Source: Bacillota bacterium
Lineage (GTDB): Bacteria; Sysuimicrobiota; Sysuimicrobiia; Sysuimicrobiales; Segetimicrobiaceae
Direction: 5' to 3'
Length of the DNA stretch: 55,370 bases
Assembly: GCA_021324255.1 (NCBI GenBank)
Contig: JAJPJL010000023.1
Span: forward strand, 1-55,370
Part shown: piece by piece, positions 7,491 through 16,036 of the stretch
Numbering within the stretch: position 1 is the stretch's first letter
Layout: each line of letters starts with the position of its first letter
The notes under the pieces: model-generated
Databases searched by the model: none
Seen by the model: the letters and a program-made list of their open reading frames with translations, nothing else
Told to the model about the DNA's origin: nothing
Made by a program: the position numbers and the translations under genes

Positions 7491-7766
7491 TCAGCTCGGG
7501 AGCGCGTAGGTGGCGGCGCATACCTCCACGACTTCCGTCACACGGTCGCACGGGATGTCGGCCAGCCTGGCAGCCTCCCGCACGGCGTCTGGGTTGGGCG
7601 CTTCATATTCACAGAAGAACTTGCTCCGGTCGACCGCGAGGTTGCTGTGAACCCAGCGAATCTGCGGCAGCGTCGTATTGACGGCGATGGCGCGCCGGAC
7701 CGCATCCTCGACCTCCGCGGGCGTGATTCCCGGCGGCAGGGTGCGCTCGATCACGTATCTCGGCAT
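7491..7766 (-). CDS. DUF4242 family small protein
   Basis: 91 aa. The sequence follows the DUF4242 pattern: MPRYVIERTLPPGIT start, 'LPQIRWVHSNLAVDRSKFF' in the middle, and 'CEYEAPNPDAVREAARLADI' leading to 'CDRVTEVVEV'. The family is a small ferredoxin-like-fold protein of unknown function often described as a possible nickel- or sensor-binding domain. ATG 7766 has a strong GAGGAGG ribosome site about 7 nt upstream. It is divergent from the large LuxR regulator at 7891; the 124-bp gap may hold both promoters. Confidence 0.8.
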   Translation of the reverse strand: MPRYVIERTLPPGITPAEVEDAVRRAIAVNTTLPQIRWVHSNLAVDRSKFFCEYEAPNPDAVREAARLADIPCDRVTEVVEVCAATYALPS

Positions 7767-7890
7767 AGACGCTCCTCCTCTGCGCTGGTCTCGCCGGCAT
7801 CGTAGGCGCACCGGGGCGCCGCGGCATCGGGGTTTCCCCCTATCTTTTTGCGAAGGAGGACCGCCCCGGCCGCCGAAACACGCAGCCACT

Positions 7891-10524
7891 ATGAGGCCGG
7901 CGGGGAACGCGTTTCTCGAGCGCGGCGTGTTTCTGCAAGAACTATCCGTCCGGCTGGAAGCCGCCGGCAAAGGTCACGGGTCGCTCACCTTTGTGGGCGC
8001 GGAGGCCGGGGTCGGCAAGACCACCCTCGCGCGGAAGCTCTGCGAGATCGCCGGCGGCGGCGTGCGCGTCGCCTGGGGGATGTGCGAGTCTCTATCGACG
8101 CCGAGCGCCTTCGGCCCCGTGGTCGAAATCGCCGAGGTCTTGGATGAAGCGGTGGCGCGGTTGTTCGACGATCGCCGGCACCGGGCCCTGGCCTTCCGCT
8201 CGTGTGTCGGCCTGTTGCGGCAGCCGAACCCGGCGACGCTGCTCGTCATCGAAGACGTTCACCAGGCCGACGAGGCGACGCTGGATTTCCTTCGCTTCAT
8301 CGGCCGGCGCATCGCCGACACCACGGCCGTGGTGATTGCCACGTACCGCGACGACGAGGTGGGCCCCGATCATGCGCTGCGGGTGCTGCTGGGCGATCTG
8401 GCCACCGCGCCACGGGTGTACCGCATGATCCTGCCGCCCCTGTCCGAAGCCGCGGTCCGCGTGATGGCGCGAGAGAGCGGATTGGACGCCGCGCTACTCC
8501 ACCGGCGTACGGGCGGCAACCCGTTCTTTGTCGCAGAGATCCTGAGCAGCGGGGAGCCGGACATGCCGGAAACCGTCCGCGACGCCGTCCTGGCGCGGGT
8601 GTCCAGACTGTCGCAAGCGGCGCGCTCCGCGCTCGAGGCCTGCGCGATCATCGGTACCCGGGTGGAGCCGTGGCTTCTGGATCGGGTGGCCGCGCCAAGC
8701 CCCGCAGCGATCGAAGAATGTCTGTCCAGGGGGATGCTCCAGGGGACCGGAGCGGTCCTGAGGTTCCGTCACGATCTCGCCCGGGACGCGATCTTGCGCT
8801 CGATTCCGCTGTCGAGGTCCCTCGGCCTTGAGCGCGCCGTGCTGGCAGCGCTCAGGGCGTCGCCGTTGGCCGATCGCGATCCGGCGCGCCTCGCGCACCA
8901 CGCGGAGGCCGCGGGCGACGACGCGGGCGTGCAACAGTATGCGCCGGAGGCCGCTCGACGGGCGTCGGCGCTGGGAGCGCACCGCGAGGCCGCAGCGCAG
9001 TACGCGCGAGCCTTGCGGTGCGCCGGGGGGCTGCCGCCCGAAGCCATGGCCGACCTGCTCGAGCGCTACGCGTATCAGTGCTTCCTCATCGCCCGGTTTG
9101 ATGACGCCGTCGCGGCGCACGAGCGTGCGCTCCGGTGCCGCCGGACGCTCGGCGACCCGAGAAGCGAAGGCAGATCGCTGTGCGCGCTCTCGCGTATGCT
9201 GTGGTGCGAAGGCCGGATCCTCGAGGCCGGCAAGCGCGCACGCGAGGCGGTGTCCGTCCTCGAACGGCTTCCAGCCGGGCACGAGCTGGCCATGGCCTAC
9301 AGCGCCATGACGTCGGTGTGCATGAACGCCGAAGATGCCGAAGGGACCATGGCCTGGGGCGCCCGCGCGCTGGAGCTGGCGGAGCGCCTCGGCAACAGCG
9401 AGGTTGTCATCCACGCCCTCAACAGTATCGGCACGATGGAGCTGGTTCGCGGTCTGCCCCAGGGGAGGGACAAGCTCGAGCGCAGCCTGGCGCTCGCGCA
9501 CGCGGCCGGGCTCGAGGAGCACGTCGGCCGAGCCTACATCCACCTCGGCTGGGCCGCGGTCCGGACACGGCGGTTTGATTTGGCCCCCCTTCTCTCAGCC
9601 GGCTTGGAGTACGCGACGGAACGCGACCTTTACCTCTGGCGGCTGTGGCTGCTCGCGTACCGCAGCCGTCTGGAGCTCGACCAGGGCCGTTGGAACGCAG
9701 CGGCCGACTCGGCCGGGTTTGTCGTCCGCTATGCCGAGCGCGTCACGGTGCAGCGTATCGTCGCGCTCTCGGTGCTTGCGCTTGTGCGCGCCCGCCGCGG
9801 TGACCGCGACGTCAGGCCCCTCCTGGATGAGGCACGAACGCTGGCGCAGCCGACCGAGCAGCTCCAGCACCTGGCGCCGGTAGCCGCCGCGGCGGCGGAA
9901 GCGGCATGGCTCGAGGGCGACCCCGGTGCCGTCGACGCGGTAACCCGGCAGACGTTTGATCGGGCCGTCGCGGCCGGTGACCCGTGGACGCTCGGCGAGG
10001 TCGGATATTGGCGGTGGCGCGCGGGTCTGCTGCGTGAGCCGCCGCCCGGCGCCGCGGAGCCCTATACCCTGATGATGACCGGTGCATGGCAGCGAGCGGC
10101 GGCGCGCTGGCGGGAGATTGGCTGCCCGTATGAGGCGGCGCTCGCCCTCGCGCAGTCCGACGACGAGGAAGCCCTAAGGCAGGCGTTGGCCGCGTTCAGG
10201 GAACTCGGCGCGCGCCCGATGGCGGCCCTCGTGACTCGCAAGCTGCGGGCGCGCGGCGTGCGTAAGATCGCGCGCGGGCCCCAGGGCTCCACCCGGGCCA
10301 ATCCCGCCGGGCTGACAGTGCGTGAGCTGGAAGTGCTCGCGCTCCTTGCCGACGGGTTGTCGTATCAAGACATGGCACGGAGACTCTACGTCGCTCCCAA
10401 GACGGTCGAGCATCATGTCTCCAGGGTGCTCGCGAAGCTTGGCGTGACTGCCAGGGGAGAGGCCGTCAGAGAGGCGGCCCGGCAGGGTCTCGTCCGGTTC
10501 CCGGGGACGCCGTCGAGAAACTAG
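7891..10524 (+). CDS. Large ATP-binding LuxR-family (LAL/MalT-like) transcriptional regulator
   Basis: 877 aa. The AAA/STAND ATPase at the N-terminus has Walker A GAEAGVGKTT (36-45) and Walker B LLVIEDVHQADE. The middle (about 390-780) is helical TPR-like repeat sequence, for example 'HALNSIGTMELVRGLPQGRD'. The last about 65 residues are a LuxR/GerE HTH (LTVRELEVLALLADGLSY ... APKTVEHHVSRVLAKLGV). Such proteins are ATP-dependent activators triggered by a ligand or partner protein; the signal and targets are unknown. The only good ribosome site (AAGGAGGA, 7852-7859) lies over 30 nt before ATG 7891 with no nearer start codon, so initiation is odd. Confidence 0.88.
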   Translation: MRPAGNAFLERGVFLQELSVRLEAAGKGHGSLTFVGAEAGVGKTTLARKLCEIAGGGVRVAWGMCESLSTPSAFGPVVEIAEVLDEAVARLFDDRRHRALAFRSCVGLLRQPNPATLLVIEDVHQADEATLDFLRFIGRRIADTTAVVIATYRDDEVGPDHALRVLLGDLATAPRVYRMILPPLSEAAVRVMARESGLDAALLHRRTGGNPFFVAEILSSGEPDMPETVRDAVLARVSRLSQAARSALEACAIIGTRVEPWLLDRVAAPSPAAIEECLSRGMLQGTGAVLRFRHDLARDAILRSIPLSRSLGLERAVLAALRASPLADRDPARLAHHAEAAGDDAGVQQYAPEAARRASALGAHREAAAQYARALRCAGGLPPEAMADLLERYAYQCFLIARFDDAVAAHERALRCRRTLGDPRSEGRSLCALSRMLWCEGRILEAGKRAREAVSVLERLPAGHELAMAYSAMTSVCMNAEDAEGTMAWGARALELAERLGNSEVVIHALNSIGTMELVRGLPQGRDKLERSLALAHAAGLEEHVGRAYIHLGWAAVRTRRFDLAPLLSAGLEYATERDLYLWRLWLLAYRSRLELDQGRWNAAADSAGFVVRYAERVTVQRIVALSVLALVRARRGDRDVRPLLDEARTLAQPTEQLQHLAPVAAAAAEAAWLEGDPGAVDAVTRQTFDRAVAAGDPWTLGEVGYWRWRAGLLREPPPGAAEPYTLMMTGAWQRAAARWREIGCPYEAALALAQSDDEEALRQALAAFRELGARPMAALVTRKLRARGVRKIARGPQGSTRANPAGLTVRELEVLALLADGLSYQDMARRLYVAPKTVEHHVSRVLAKLGVTARGEAVREAARQGLVRFPGTPSRN

Positions 10525-10626
10525 TTTTTCGCACTGTGGGCTGCCGCGCAGGCTTCCCGATGTCGTCCCAGGATGACGTGGCGCATAGCGCAACGTACCC
10601 GGGGCCGCCGCCGCCGAAGCCGTCCG

Positions 10627-11316
10627 CTACGGTTCCTCGCCGCGGGGGATGTAATTGTAGAGGGTCCGGTCGCGATAGGCGAGGTTGAACTGCACGGCCG
10701 CGTCCCGCGTGCGCCCGGTGCGGTAGTAGGCGGAGCCGAGCATGTAGTGGAGGACGCTGTTGCTCGGGTCGAGCCGGACGCCCTCCTCCCACTGCGCGAC
10801 GGTGTTTCTGGCATCATTGCGCGTCGAGTAAATGTACCCCAGGTATCCGTGGTTCATGGCGTTCATCGGGTCCTGCCGCGTGATCTCGAGGAACTGCTCG
10901 AACGGCGTCCGGTGGTTGCCGCCGATCCATGTGGCAAACGCCAGCTCGTAGCGGGCCAGGAGATCGTGAGGATCCCGGCCGATGTCGGCCGTCGCGTCCG
11001 TGACGATCTTGTGCTCGAGCGCGGGGCGGTGCGCTTCCCCGCCGATCATCCGGTCCACCTGTTTGAGGACGTGCCATCCGTCGATGAGCATGCCCTCATG
11101 CGCATACACCATCGACAGGCGGAACGCCAGCTCGGGATCGGGATGCTCGGCGAGGCGCGCCTTGAGAACGGGCACCAGGGCCTTCCAGCTATGGCCGCCG
11201 GCTTGGGCCGCGGCCGGCGTCCACGCCGGAGGCGCGGCGAGGACGAGCGAGGCGAGGACGGCGGCAAGGGCGAGGACCGATGCTGCGACGCGGCGACTGC
11301 GACGGTGCGTAGTCAT
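10627..11316 (-). CDS. Secreted/periplasmic TPR-repeat protein
   Basis: About 229 aa. A signal peptide covers residues 1-38 (ASVLALAAVLASLVLAAPPA, cleavage near AAAQA). The rest is TPR-like helices: 'ELAFRLSMVYAHEGMLIDGW', 'PHDLLARYELAFATWIGG', 'NAMNHGYLGYIYSTRNDARN', 'NSVLHYMLGSAYYRTGRTRD'. It is probably a protein-interaction scaffold in the envelope; no partner can be named. ATG 11316 is preferred; a GTG four codons upstream (11328) is possible. It is convergent with the LuxR gene. Confidence 0.7.
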   Translation of the reverse strand: MTTHRRSRRVAASVLALAAVLASLVLAAPPAWTPAAAQAGGHSWKALVPVLKARLAEHPDPELAFRLSMVYAHEGMLIDGWHVLKQVDRMIGGEAHRPALEHKIVTDATADIGRDPHDLLARYELAFATWIGGNHRTPFEQFLEITRQDPMNAMNHGYLGYIYSTRNDARNTVAQWEEGVRLDPSNSVLHYMLGSAYYRTGRTRDAAVQFNLAYRDRTLYNYIPRGEEP

Positions 11317-11441
11317 GTTCGGCGACACTCCGCAGGGGATCAGAACGCCGACAGTGTAGCACAGCCGGCCCGCGCCGCGCTAGGGCCGGGTTCAACATTT
11401 CGAGGCGCGCCCCGGCTTCGTTCGTGCCCGGGGCAGGGTCT

Positions 11442-12161
11442 CTATCGCTCGGCGCCGATCCACTCCGCGCCGCCTTCCCAGACCTCCTTCTTCCAGATCG
11501 GCACCGTGAGCTTGAGCGTGTCGATGCAGAAGCGGGCCGCGTCGAATGCCTCGGCGCGGTGGGGCGCCGACACCGCGATCGCAACGCTGATCTCGCCGAC
11601 GTCGAGCCGGCCCGTGCGGTGCGCGATGCCCACGCGCGTCAATGCCCACCGCCGGCCCGCCTCCGCCGCAATGCGCTCCAGCTCGCGGCGCGCCAGCGCC
11701 TCGTACACTTCGTACGTCAAATGGTGCACGCGCCGGCCGCGCGCGTTGTCACGCACAACGCCGAGAAAGAGGACGATCCCCCCGGCTCGGGCGTCGGCCA
11801 CCTCCGCGAGCAGGCGATCCACGGAGATCGCACCGTCGGTGAGGACAATCAACGGCGTCCGGGCCGCCTGCGCCGCGGTGGCGGCCGGGTGGGGCGACGC
11901 GGCGGCGTCACGCCCGTCCCCACCGCTCACCGGCGGGATGAGCGCAACCTCATCGGATTCGCGGAACGGGCGGGGAGCTTGCACGTACTCGTCGTTCACC
12001 GCGTACCCGCTGGGCGCGGGGAGCGAGGCAAGGGCGGGATACCGCGCGACGAGGGAGGCCCACAGCGCGGGCCCGTCCGCGCCCGGGTCGATCGCGTGCT
12101 CGATGACCGGCTGTCCCACGGCTTCGCGGTAGGAGGCGAACAGCCGGATCTTGATGTTCAC
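11442..12161 (-). CDS. MoaD-MoaE fusion (molybdopterin synthase, MoaX-like)
   Basis: 239 aa. Residues 1-81 are a ubiquitin-like MoaD domain (IKIRLFASYREAVG) ending in Gly80-Gly81 (PPVSGG). A disordered Ala/Pro linker (82-101) follows, then MoaE (GGIVLFLGVVRDNARGRRVH ... PIWKKEVWEGGAEWI, with the conserved Lys pair). Molybdopterin synthase converts precursor Z (cPMP) to molybdopterin using a thiocarboxylate on the MoaD C-terminus. Here that C-terminus is internal, so cleavage after the GG is needed, as reported for the M. tuberculosis MoaX fusion. GTG 12161 fits the MoaD start and has GGTGAT close upstream; ATG 12215 is an alternative. Confidence 0.88.
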   Translation of the reverse strand: MNIKIRLFASYREAVGQPVIEHAIDPGADGPALWASLVARYPALASLPAPSGYAVNDEYVQAPRPFRESDEVALIPPVSGGDGRDAAASPHPAATAAQAARTPLIVLTDGAISVDRLLAEVADARAGGIVLFLGVVRDNARGRRVHHLTYEVYEALARRELERIAAEAGRRWALTRVGIAHRTGRLDVGEISVAIAVSAPHRAEAFDAARFCIDTLKLTVPIWKKEVWEGGAEWIGAER

Positions 12162-12321
12162 CGCATCACCGTCCGGCCCCGGCACGAACGCGCCGGCTGC
12201 GGCAGACGCGGACATCCCCTGTACATGGCTCAATCGTAGCACATGTGCCACGCGCCGCTCTCACAGCGCCGCGGTCCTCAAGGTGCTGGTGCATCGCGGT
12301 CGAACCTTGTGCGGCGGCATC

Positions 12322-13983
12322 ATGACGGGCACGAGTCTTCTGTCGACCGATTCGTCGCTTCCCGCCTGGGACAACAAGGCCGGGGGGCTCGCCGCGGTCG
12401 CGACGCTCGGCGTCATCATGGGCGGAGCCCTGGTGCTTCGCCTGTGGGGCGTCGCGCGGGGGCTCCCGTACGTGCACGAGTGGGATGAGCCGCTCGTGCT
12501 GACGTGGGTCATCGGGATGCTCCAACGCGGGGACCTCAACCCATCCACGTTTGCGTACCCAAACGCCTATTACTACATGCTCCTTCCCGTGGTGCGCCTG
12601 TGGTACTTCTACCTGCACCTGCGGGGCCGCATCACCACCCCCTGGGACATCCAGCTGTTTCACCCGCAGGGCGCCTACGCGCACTATTGGTGGTACATCG
12701 GCTACCCTTCGTTCTATCTCTGGGGGCGCGTGCTCACCGCGTCCCTGGGGACGGCCACCCTGTTGTTGGTGTACCGGATCGGCGCGGTGCTGTTCGAGCC
12801 CGCCGTGGGGCTCCTGAGCGCGGCGATCCTGGCGCTTGCCCCCGGCATGATCTACTATGCCGACACCGTCCGGGTCGACGTGCCCATGGTGTTTTTCCTG
12901 ATGGCCGCGGTGCTCGCCGGCACGAGGCTCTGGATGAGCGGCGCCCGGCGCGACTACGCTCGCGCGGGCCTGCTGGCCGGGGTGGCCGTGTCGACCAAAC
13001 CGAACGCGTTGTTTGTCGCGCTGCCGTTGTTCGTCGCCCACTGGCTCAATCCGAGCCGCCGGGGCGCCGTCGATCGCCTCCTGGTGCGGCTCGGCTGGTT
13101 CACGGTCCTCGGGTTCGTGATCGGGACGCCATTCGCGCTGGCCCAGGTCGGATACTTCTGGGAGCGCATGGGGCAAAACGCCGCCGCGTACGGAGGCTTT
13201 CCGACGCTCGCGATGATGCGGATCGGCCTGCCGCTCTACCTCCGGTACCTCGTCCTTCCGAGCCAGGGACAGGAGTGGTATGTGATTCCCCATACCGCGA
13301 TGGGTCTCGCGCCAACACTCGCCGCGCTCGGGGGCGCCGCGGTCGGCCTCGCGTGGAAGCCGCGGGCGCAGCTGTACCTGCTCAGCTTTCCCGTGGCCTA
13401 CTTTCTCTACACCGCGGGGCAGCGCTTTCTTCCGTTGCGGTACATCCTGCCCGTGCTCCCGTTCATGGCATTGTTCGCGGCGACCGGCATGGTGGGGGCC
13501 TGGCGATGGGCACGGCGGCGCTCGCGCGGCTCGAACGTCTGGCTTCCCGCGTGCGCCGTCGCCGGCGTCGTGGTGCTGCTGGGCGGCCCCGCCCGCGATT
13601 CCCTGGCCGTCGCCCGCGCGCTCGCGGGTGACCGCGACACGCGCACGATCGCGGTCGACTGGCTTCGCCGTCACGCCGCCCCAGGCTCCAGGGTGGCCGT
13701 CGAGGCGGAGCTGCGCTGGTTCCTGCCGGACCTCTCCGGGTTGCCGGATACGATCGTGTACGCGAGCCGCAGCACCCCCGCGGCGTGGTACCGGGAGCGC
13801 CGCATCGACTTCGCCGTTGTCGATCCCGAGAGCGCGCTGCGGTCCGGTCAGGTCGTCGCCCGGATCCCGTCGCCGCCGTACCTCCCGGACTTCTCGGATG
13901 TTGCGACCTGGGCGCAGGACACGTTCCCGGTTATCGACCCGCCGCTCGTGATCCTGAGGGACCCCGGTCGTCCGGCGCCATAG
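12322..13983 (+). CDS. Polytopic membrane glycosyltransferase, PMT/GT39-ArnT-like
   Basis: 553 aa with about ten or more transmembrane helices. The first large periplasmic loop has the family's acidic motif (YVHEWDEPLVLTWVIGML). Further motifs are 'ALVLRLWGVARGLP', 'LAPGMIYYADTVRVDVPMVF' and 'AGVAVSTKPNALFVALPLF'. Enzymes of this group move a sugar from a polyprenyl-phosphate carrier onto a lipid or protein on the outer face of the inner membrane. The acceptor is unknown. No obvious ribosome site precedes ATG 12322. It is divergent from the MoaD-MoaE gene and convergent with the PsbP-like gene, with a hairpin between them. Confidence 0.82.
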   Translation: MTGTSLLSTDSSLPAWDNKAGGLAAVATLGVIMGGALVLRLWGVARGLPYVHEWDEPLVLTWVIGMLQRGDLNPSTFAYPNAYYYMLLPVVRLWYFYLHLRGRITTPWDIQLFHPQGAYAHYWWYIGYPSFYLWGRVLTASLGTATLLLVYRIGAVLFEPAVGLLSAAILALAPGMIYYADTVRVDVPMVFFLMAAVLAGTRLWMSGARRDYARAGLLAGVAVSTKPNALFVALPLFVAHWLNPSRRGAVDRLLVRLGWFTVLGFVIGTPFALAQVGYFWERMGQNAAAYGGFPTLAMMRIGLPLYLRYLVLPSQGQEWYVIPHTAMGLAPTLAALGGAAVGLAWKPRAQLYLLSFPVAYFLYTAGQRFLPLRYILPVLPFMALFAATGMVGAWRWARRRSRGSNVWLPACAVAGVVVLLGGPARDSLAVARALAGDRDTRTIAVDWLRRHAAPGSRVAVEAELRWFLPDLSGLPDTIVYASRSTPAAWYRERRIDFAVVDPESALRSGQVVARIPSPPYLPDFSDVATWAQDTFPVIDPPLVILRDPGRPAP

Positions 13984-14056
13984 ACGCGCGCCCCGGATGC
14001 CGGTGCTCCCGGCGGCACAGGCCGGCGACGCTGCGTCGCTCCCGTTGCCGAAATCC

Positions 14057-14086
14057 GAGGGCCGGCGGACCGTCCCGCCGGCCCTC
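14057..14086. terminator. GC-rich hairpin between convergent genes (bidirectional terminator candidate)
   Basis: A perfect 12-bp inverted repeat, GAGGGCCGGCGG (14057-14068) and CCGCCGGCCCTC (14075-14086), with a 6-base loop. It lies between the ends of the genes at 12322-13983 and 14161-14802. There is no T-tract on either side, so it would be a weak or non-canonical terminator in either direction. Confidence 0.45.
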
Positions 14087-14160
14087 TCGGACCGTAGGCG
14101 TGCTATATGGGCGCCCGTTCGGGTCGCGTGAGGGCTCGCCGCCGGGCGGCGGCGGGGATG

Positions 14161-14802
14161 TCAGTGTCCGCCCTGGCCTCCGGTCCCGCCGTTCGCCGGG
14201 ATCGGGTTCCCTGCCGGCGGCGTTCGGCTGGCGGGCCCGCTCACGATGTCAAACGAGCTCATGATCCGCTCGAGGACGGCTTGGCGATTGGCCAGGCCGG
14301 GGGCCGCATTTTCCGTCGTCGCGGTCACGACGTAGACCGTCCCGTTCTTGACCACGCACTGCTGCCGGCTCCAGCGCGGTTCGCTCTTCGAGGTTTTCCA
14401 CGTGTAGACCCGGGCGTACGCCGGAAGACCGCCCACGGTTGCCGGCCCCGCGCTCACGGTTGTCGAGTTGATGTGGCCGAAGTGCTGGCCGATCCACTGC
14501 GCCTCGTTGATGCACGACCGCGCCGTCATGCCGGCGAGCGCCCCGTGGATCACGGCGTCGACGGTATCCGGCAAGGCGCCCGCCGCGGGCGCCGGTCCCG
14601 TGGCCTGAAGGGTGACATTGCCGCTCGGCGATTGCACCGTCCACCCGCTCGGTACGGTCATCGAGATCTGGTTCGAGTGATCGTATACGGTTTTCCAGCC
14701 CGTTTGCGCGGCGGCGAAAGCCGGCGGCATGACGGCCGCGGGCGCCGCAAGGAGCGCCGCTACACCCATGAACAATCCATACGCTTTCGCGGATCTCGCC
14801 AT
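14161..14802 (-). CDS. Secreted PsbP/DUF1795-like protein
   Basis: 213 aa with a signal peptide (GLFMGVAALLAAPAAVMPPA, cleavage near AFA-A about residue 31). The mature domain begins 'VYDHSNQISMTVPSGWTVQS', a pattern typical of PsbP/MOG1-like folds, and ends with a final helix 'NRQAVLERIMSSFDIVSG' that is also family-like. The two cysteines (SCINE and QQCVV) could form a disulfide. A Gly/Pro-rich tail (PANGGTGGQGGH) ends the protein. Function is unknown; many such domains are envelope lipoproteins, but no lipobox cysteine is seen here. Confidence 0.65.
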   Translation of the reverse strand: MARSAKAYGLFMGVAALLAAPAAVMPPAFAAAQTGWKTVYDHSNQISMTVPSGWTVQSPSGNVTLQATGPAPAAGALPDTVDAVIHGALAGMTARSCINEAQWIGQHFGHINSTTVSAGPATVGGLPAYARVYTWKTSKSEPRWSRQQCVVKNGTVYVVTATTENAAPGLANRQAVLERIMSSFDIVSGPASRTPPAGNPIPANGGTGGQGGH

Positions 14803-15028
14803 CGTATCACCCCGGGTAGAGGAACGTGCCTTGGTCTGGCGCCCGCCACGAGGATTTTACCCAGGCGCCGCCTCTTCCTAGAGGCCGCATCGGGTCTCGG
14901 CCCGGGTGCTCCGGGCCGGGGATGAAGCGGCGGCCGCGACGAGGAAAGATTGAGATGTGTCATCCGCAGCGGGACGGCCGTGTACCCGCCCGCTCAGCAG
15001 GTCGGCGGACAGAAAGGGGGCCTCGCCG

Positions 15029-16036
15029 GTGGGTCGACGCCAAGGCGCCGCGACGCGCGTCCTGTCCGTGGTGTGCTTGATCGCGATGGCCCCGCTTGGC
15101 CACGCCGGACGGGCGGACGCCCAGCTGTTCGGGATCAGCGAGCAGCAAGAGATTCAGATCGGCCGCGAAGTGGAGCGCCGGATGGCGCAGCAGTACGGCT
15201 TCGCCGACGCTTCGCCGCAACTCCAGCGCGTCACCACCATCGGCCTCAGGCTCGCGCGGGTGTCCGAGCGGCCCAATCTGCCCTGGACGTACCACATCGT
15301 CAGAGGCGCCGTTGTCAACTCGTTCGCCGCGCCCGGGGGCTTCATCTTCGTGACGCAGGGCATGCTTCGGTTTGTCCAATCGGACGACGAGCTCGCGTTC
15401 GTCCTCGGTCACGAGACCACCCACGTGGCGCACCGCCACGCGGTGCAGCTCGCCCAACGCGCGATGGAGTTGCAGCTCGGCGCCGCCATCGTCACGCAGG
15501 TGCTGTTTGGCGGCAGCCTCGGCGCGTACGAGCTGTCCCAGGTCGGCGCGGCGCTGATCGGCGCGAAGTACTCGCGCGACAAGGAAGCCGAGGCCGATCA
15601 CTACGGTGTGATCTACATGCGAAAGGCCGGGTGGAATCCGCTGGCCGCGCTTACCTTCTTCAAGCGCCTGGCCGCGAGCGAACACGCGCAGCCGGGCGCG
15701 TTTGCCCACGCGTTCGAGGACCATCCCGACACGCCGGCCCGGATCGCCGCGATCCAAACCGAACTGCACGACATGGGCTACGACGTGCCGCTGCCGCATT
15801 CGTCCCCGGCGCCCGCGAGCGTCCAGGCGTCCGGCCCGACGCCGCCGGCGACGCGCGCTCCCGGGGTGGCGGGCCGGGCCGCGGCCGTCTCCACGCATCA
15901 TCGCGAGCGTCCGGACAGGGAGCCGTTCCGTGTTCCCGAATCCTTCGGGAGTGGCGCCACCGCGCATCCTCGACCCATACGCCGGCCCCGGCCGGTTCCG
16001 CAAGGCGCAGCTGCATTGCCACACGACCAACTCTGA
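15029..16036 (+). CDS. M48-family metalloprotease (secreted, BepA/YfgC-like)
   Basis: 335 aa from GTG 15029 (AAAGGGGG ribosome site about 8 nt upstream). A signal sequence (TRVLSVVCLIAMAPLGHAG) is followed by 'LFGISEQQEIQIGREVERRM', typical of periplasmic M48 proteases. The zinc motif HETTH is at 128-132 and the third-ligand region is DKEAEADHYG. The family does envelope quality control; BepA acts on LptD assembly in E. coli, which would fit the LPS genes here (inference). The last about 85 residues are Pro-rich and disordered, and their coding sequence overlaps the next gene by 107 bases. Confidence 0.85.
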   Translation: MGRRQGAATRVLSVVCLIAMAPLGHAGRADAQLFGISEQQEIQIGREVERRMAQQYGFADASPQLQRVTTIGLRLARVSERPNLPWTYHIVRGAVVNSFAAPGGFIFVTQGMLRFVQSDDELAFVLGHETTHVAHRHAVQLAQRAMELQLGAAIVTQVLFGGSLGAYELSQVGAALIGAKYSRDKEAEADHYGVIYMRKAGWNPLAALTFFKRLAASEHAQPGAFAHAFEDHPDTPARIAAIQTELHDMGYDVPLPHSSPAPASVQASGPTPPATRAPGVAGRAAAVSTHHRERPDREPFRVPESFGSGATAHPRPIRRPRPVPQGAAALPHDQL

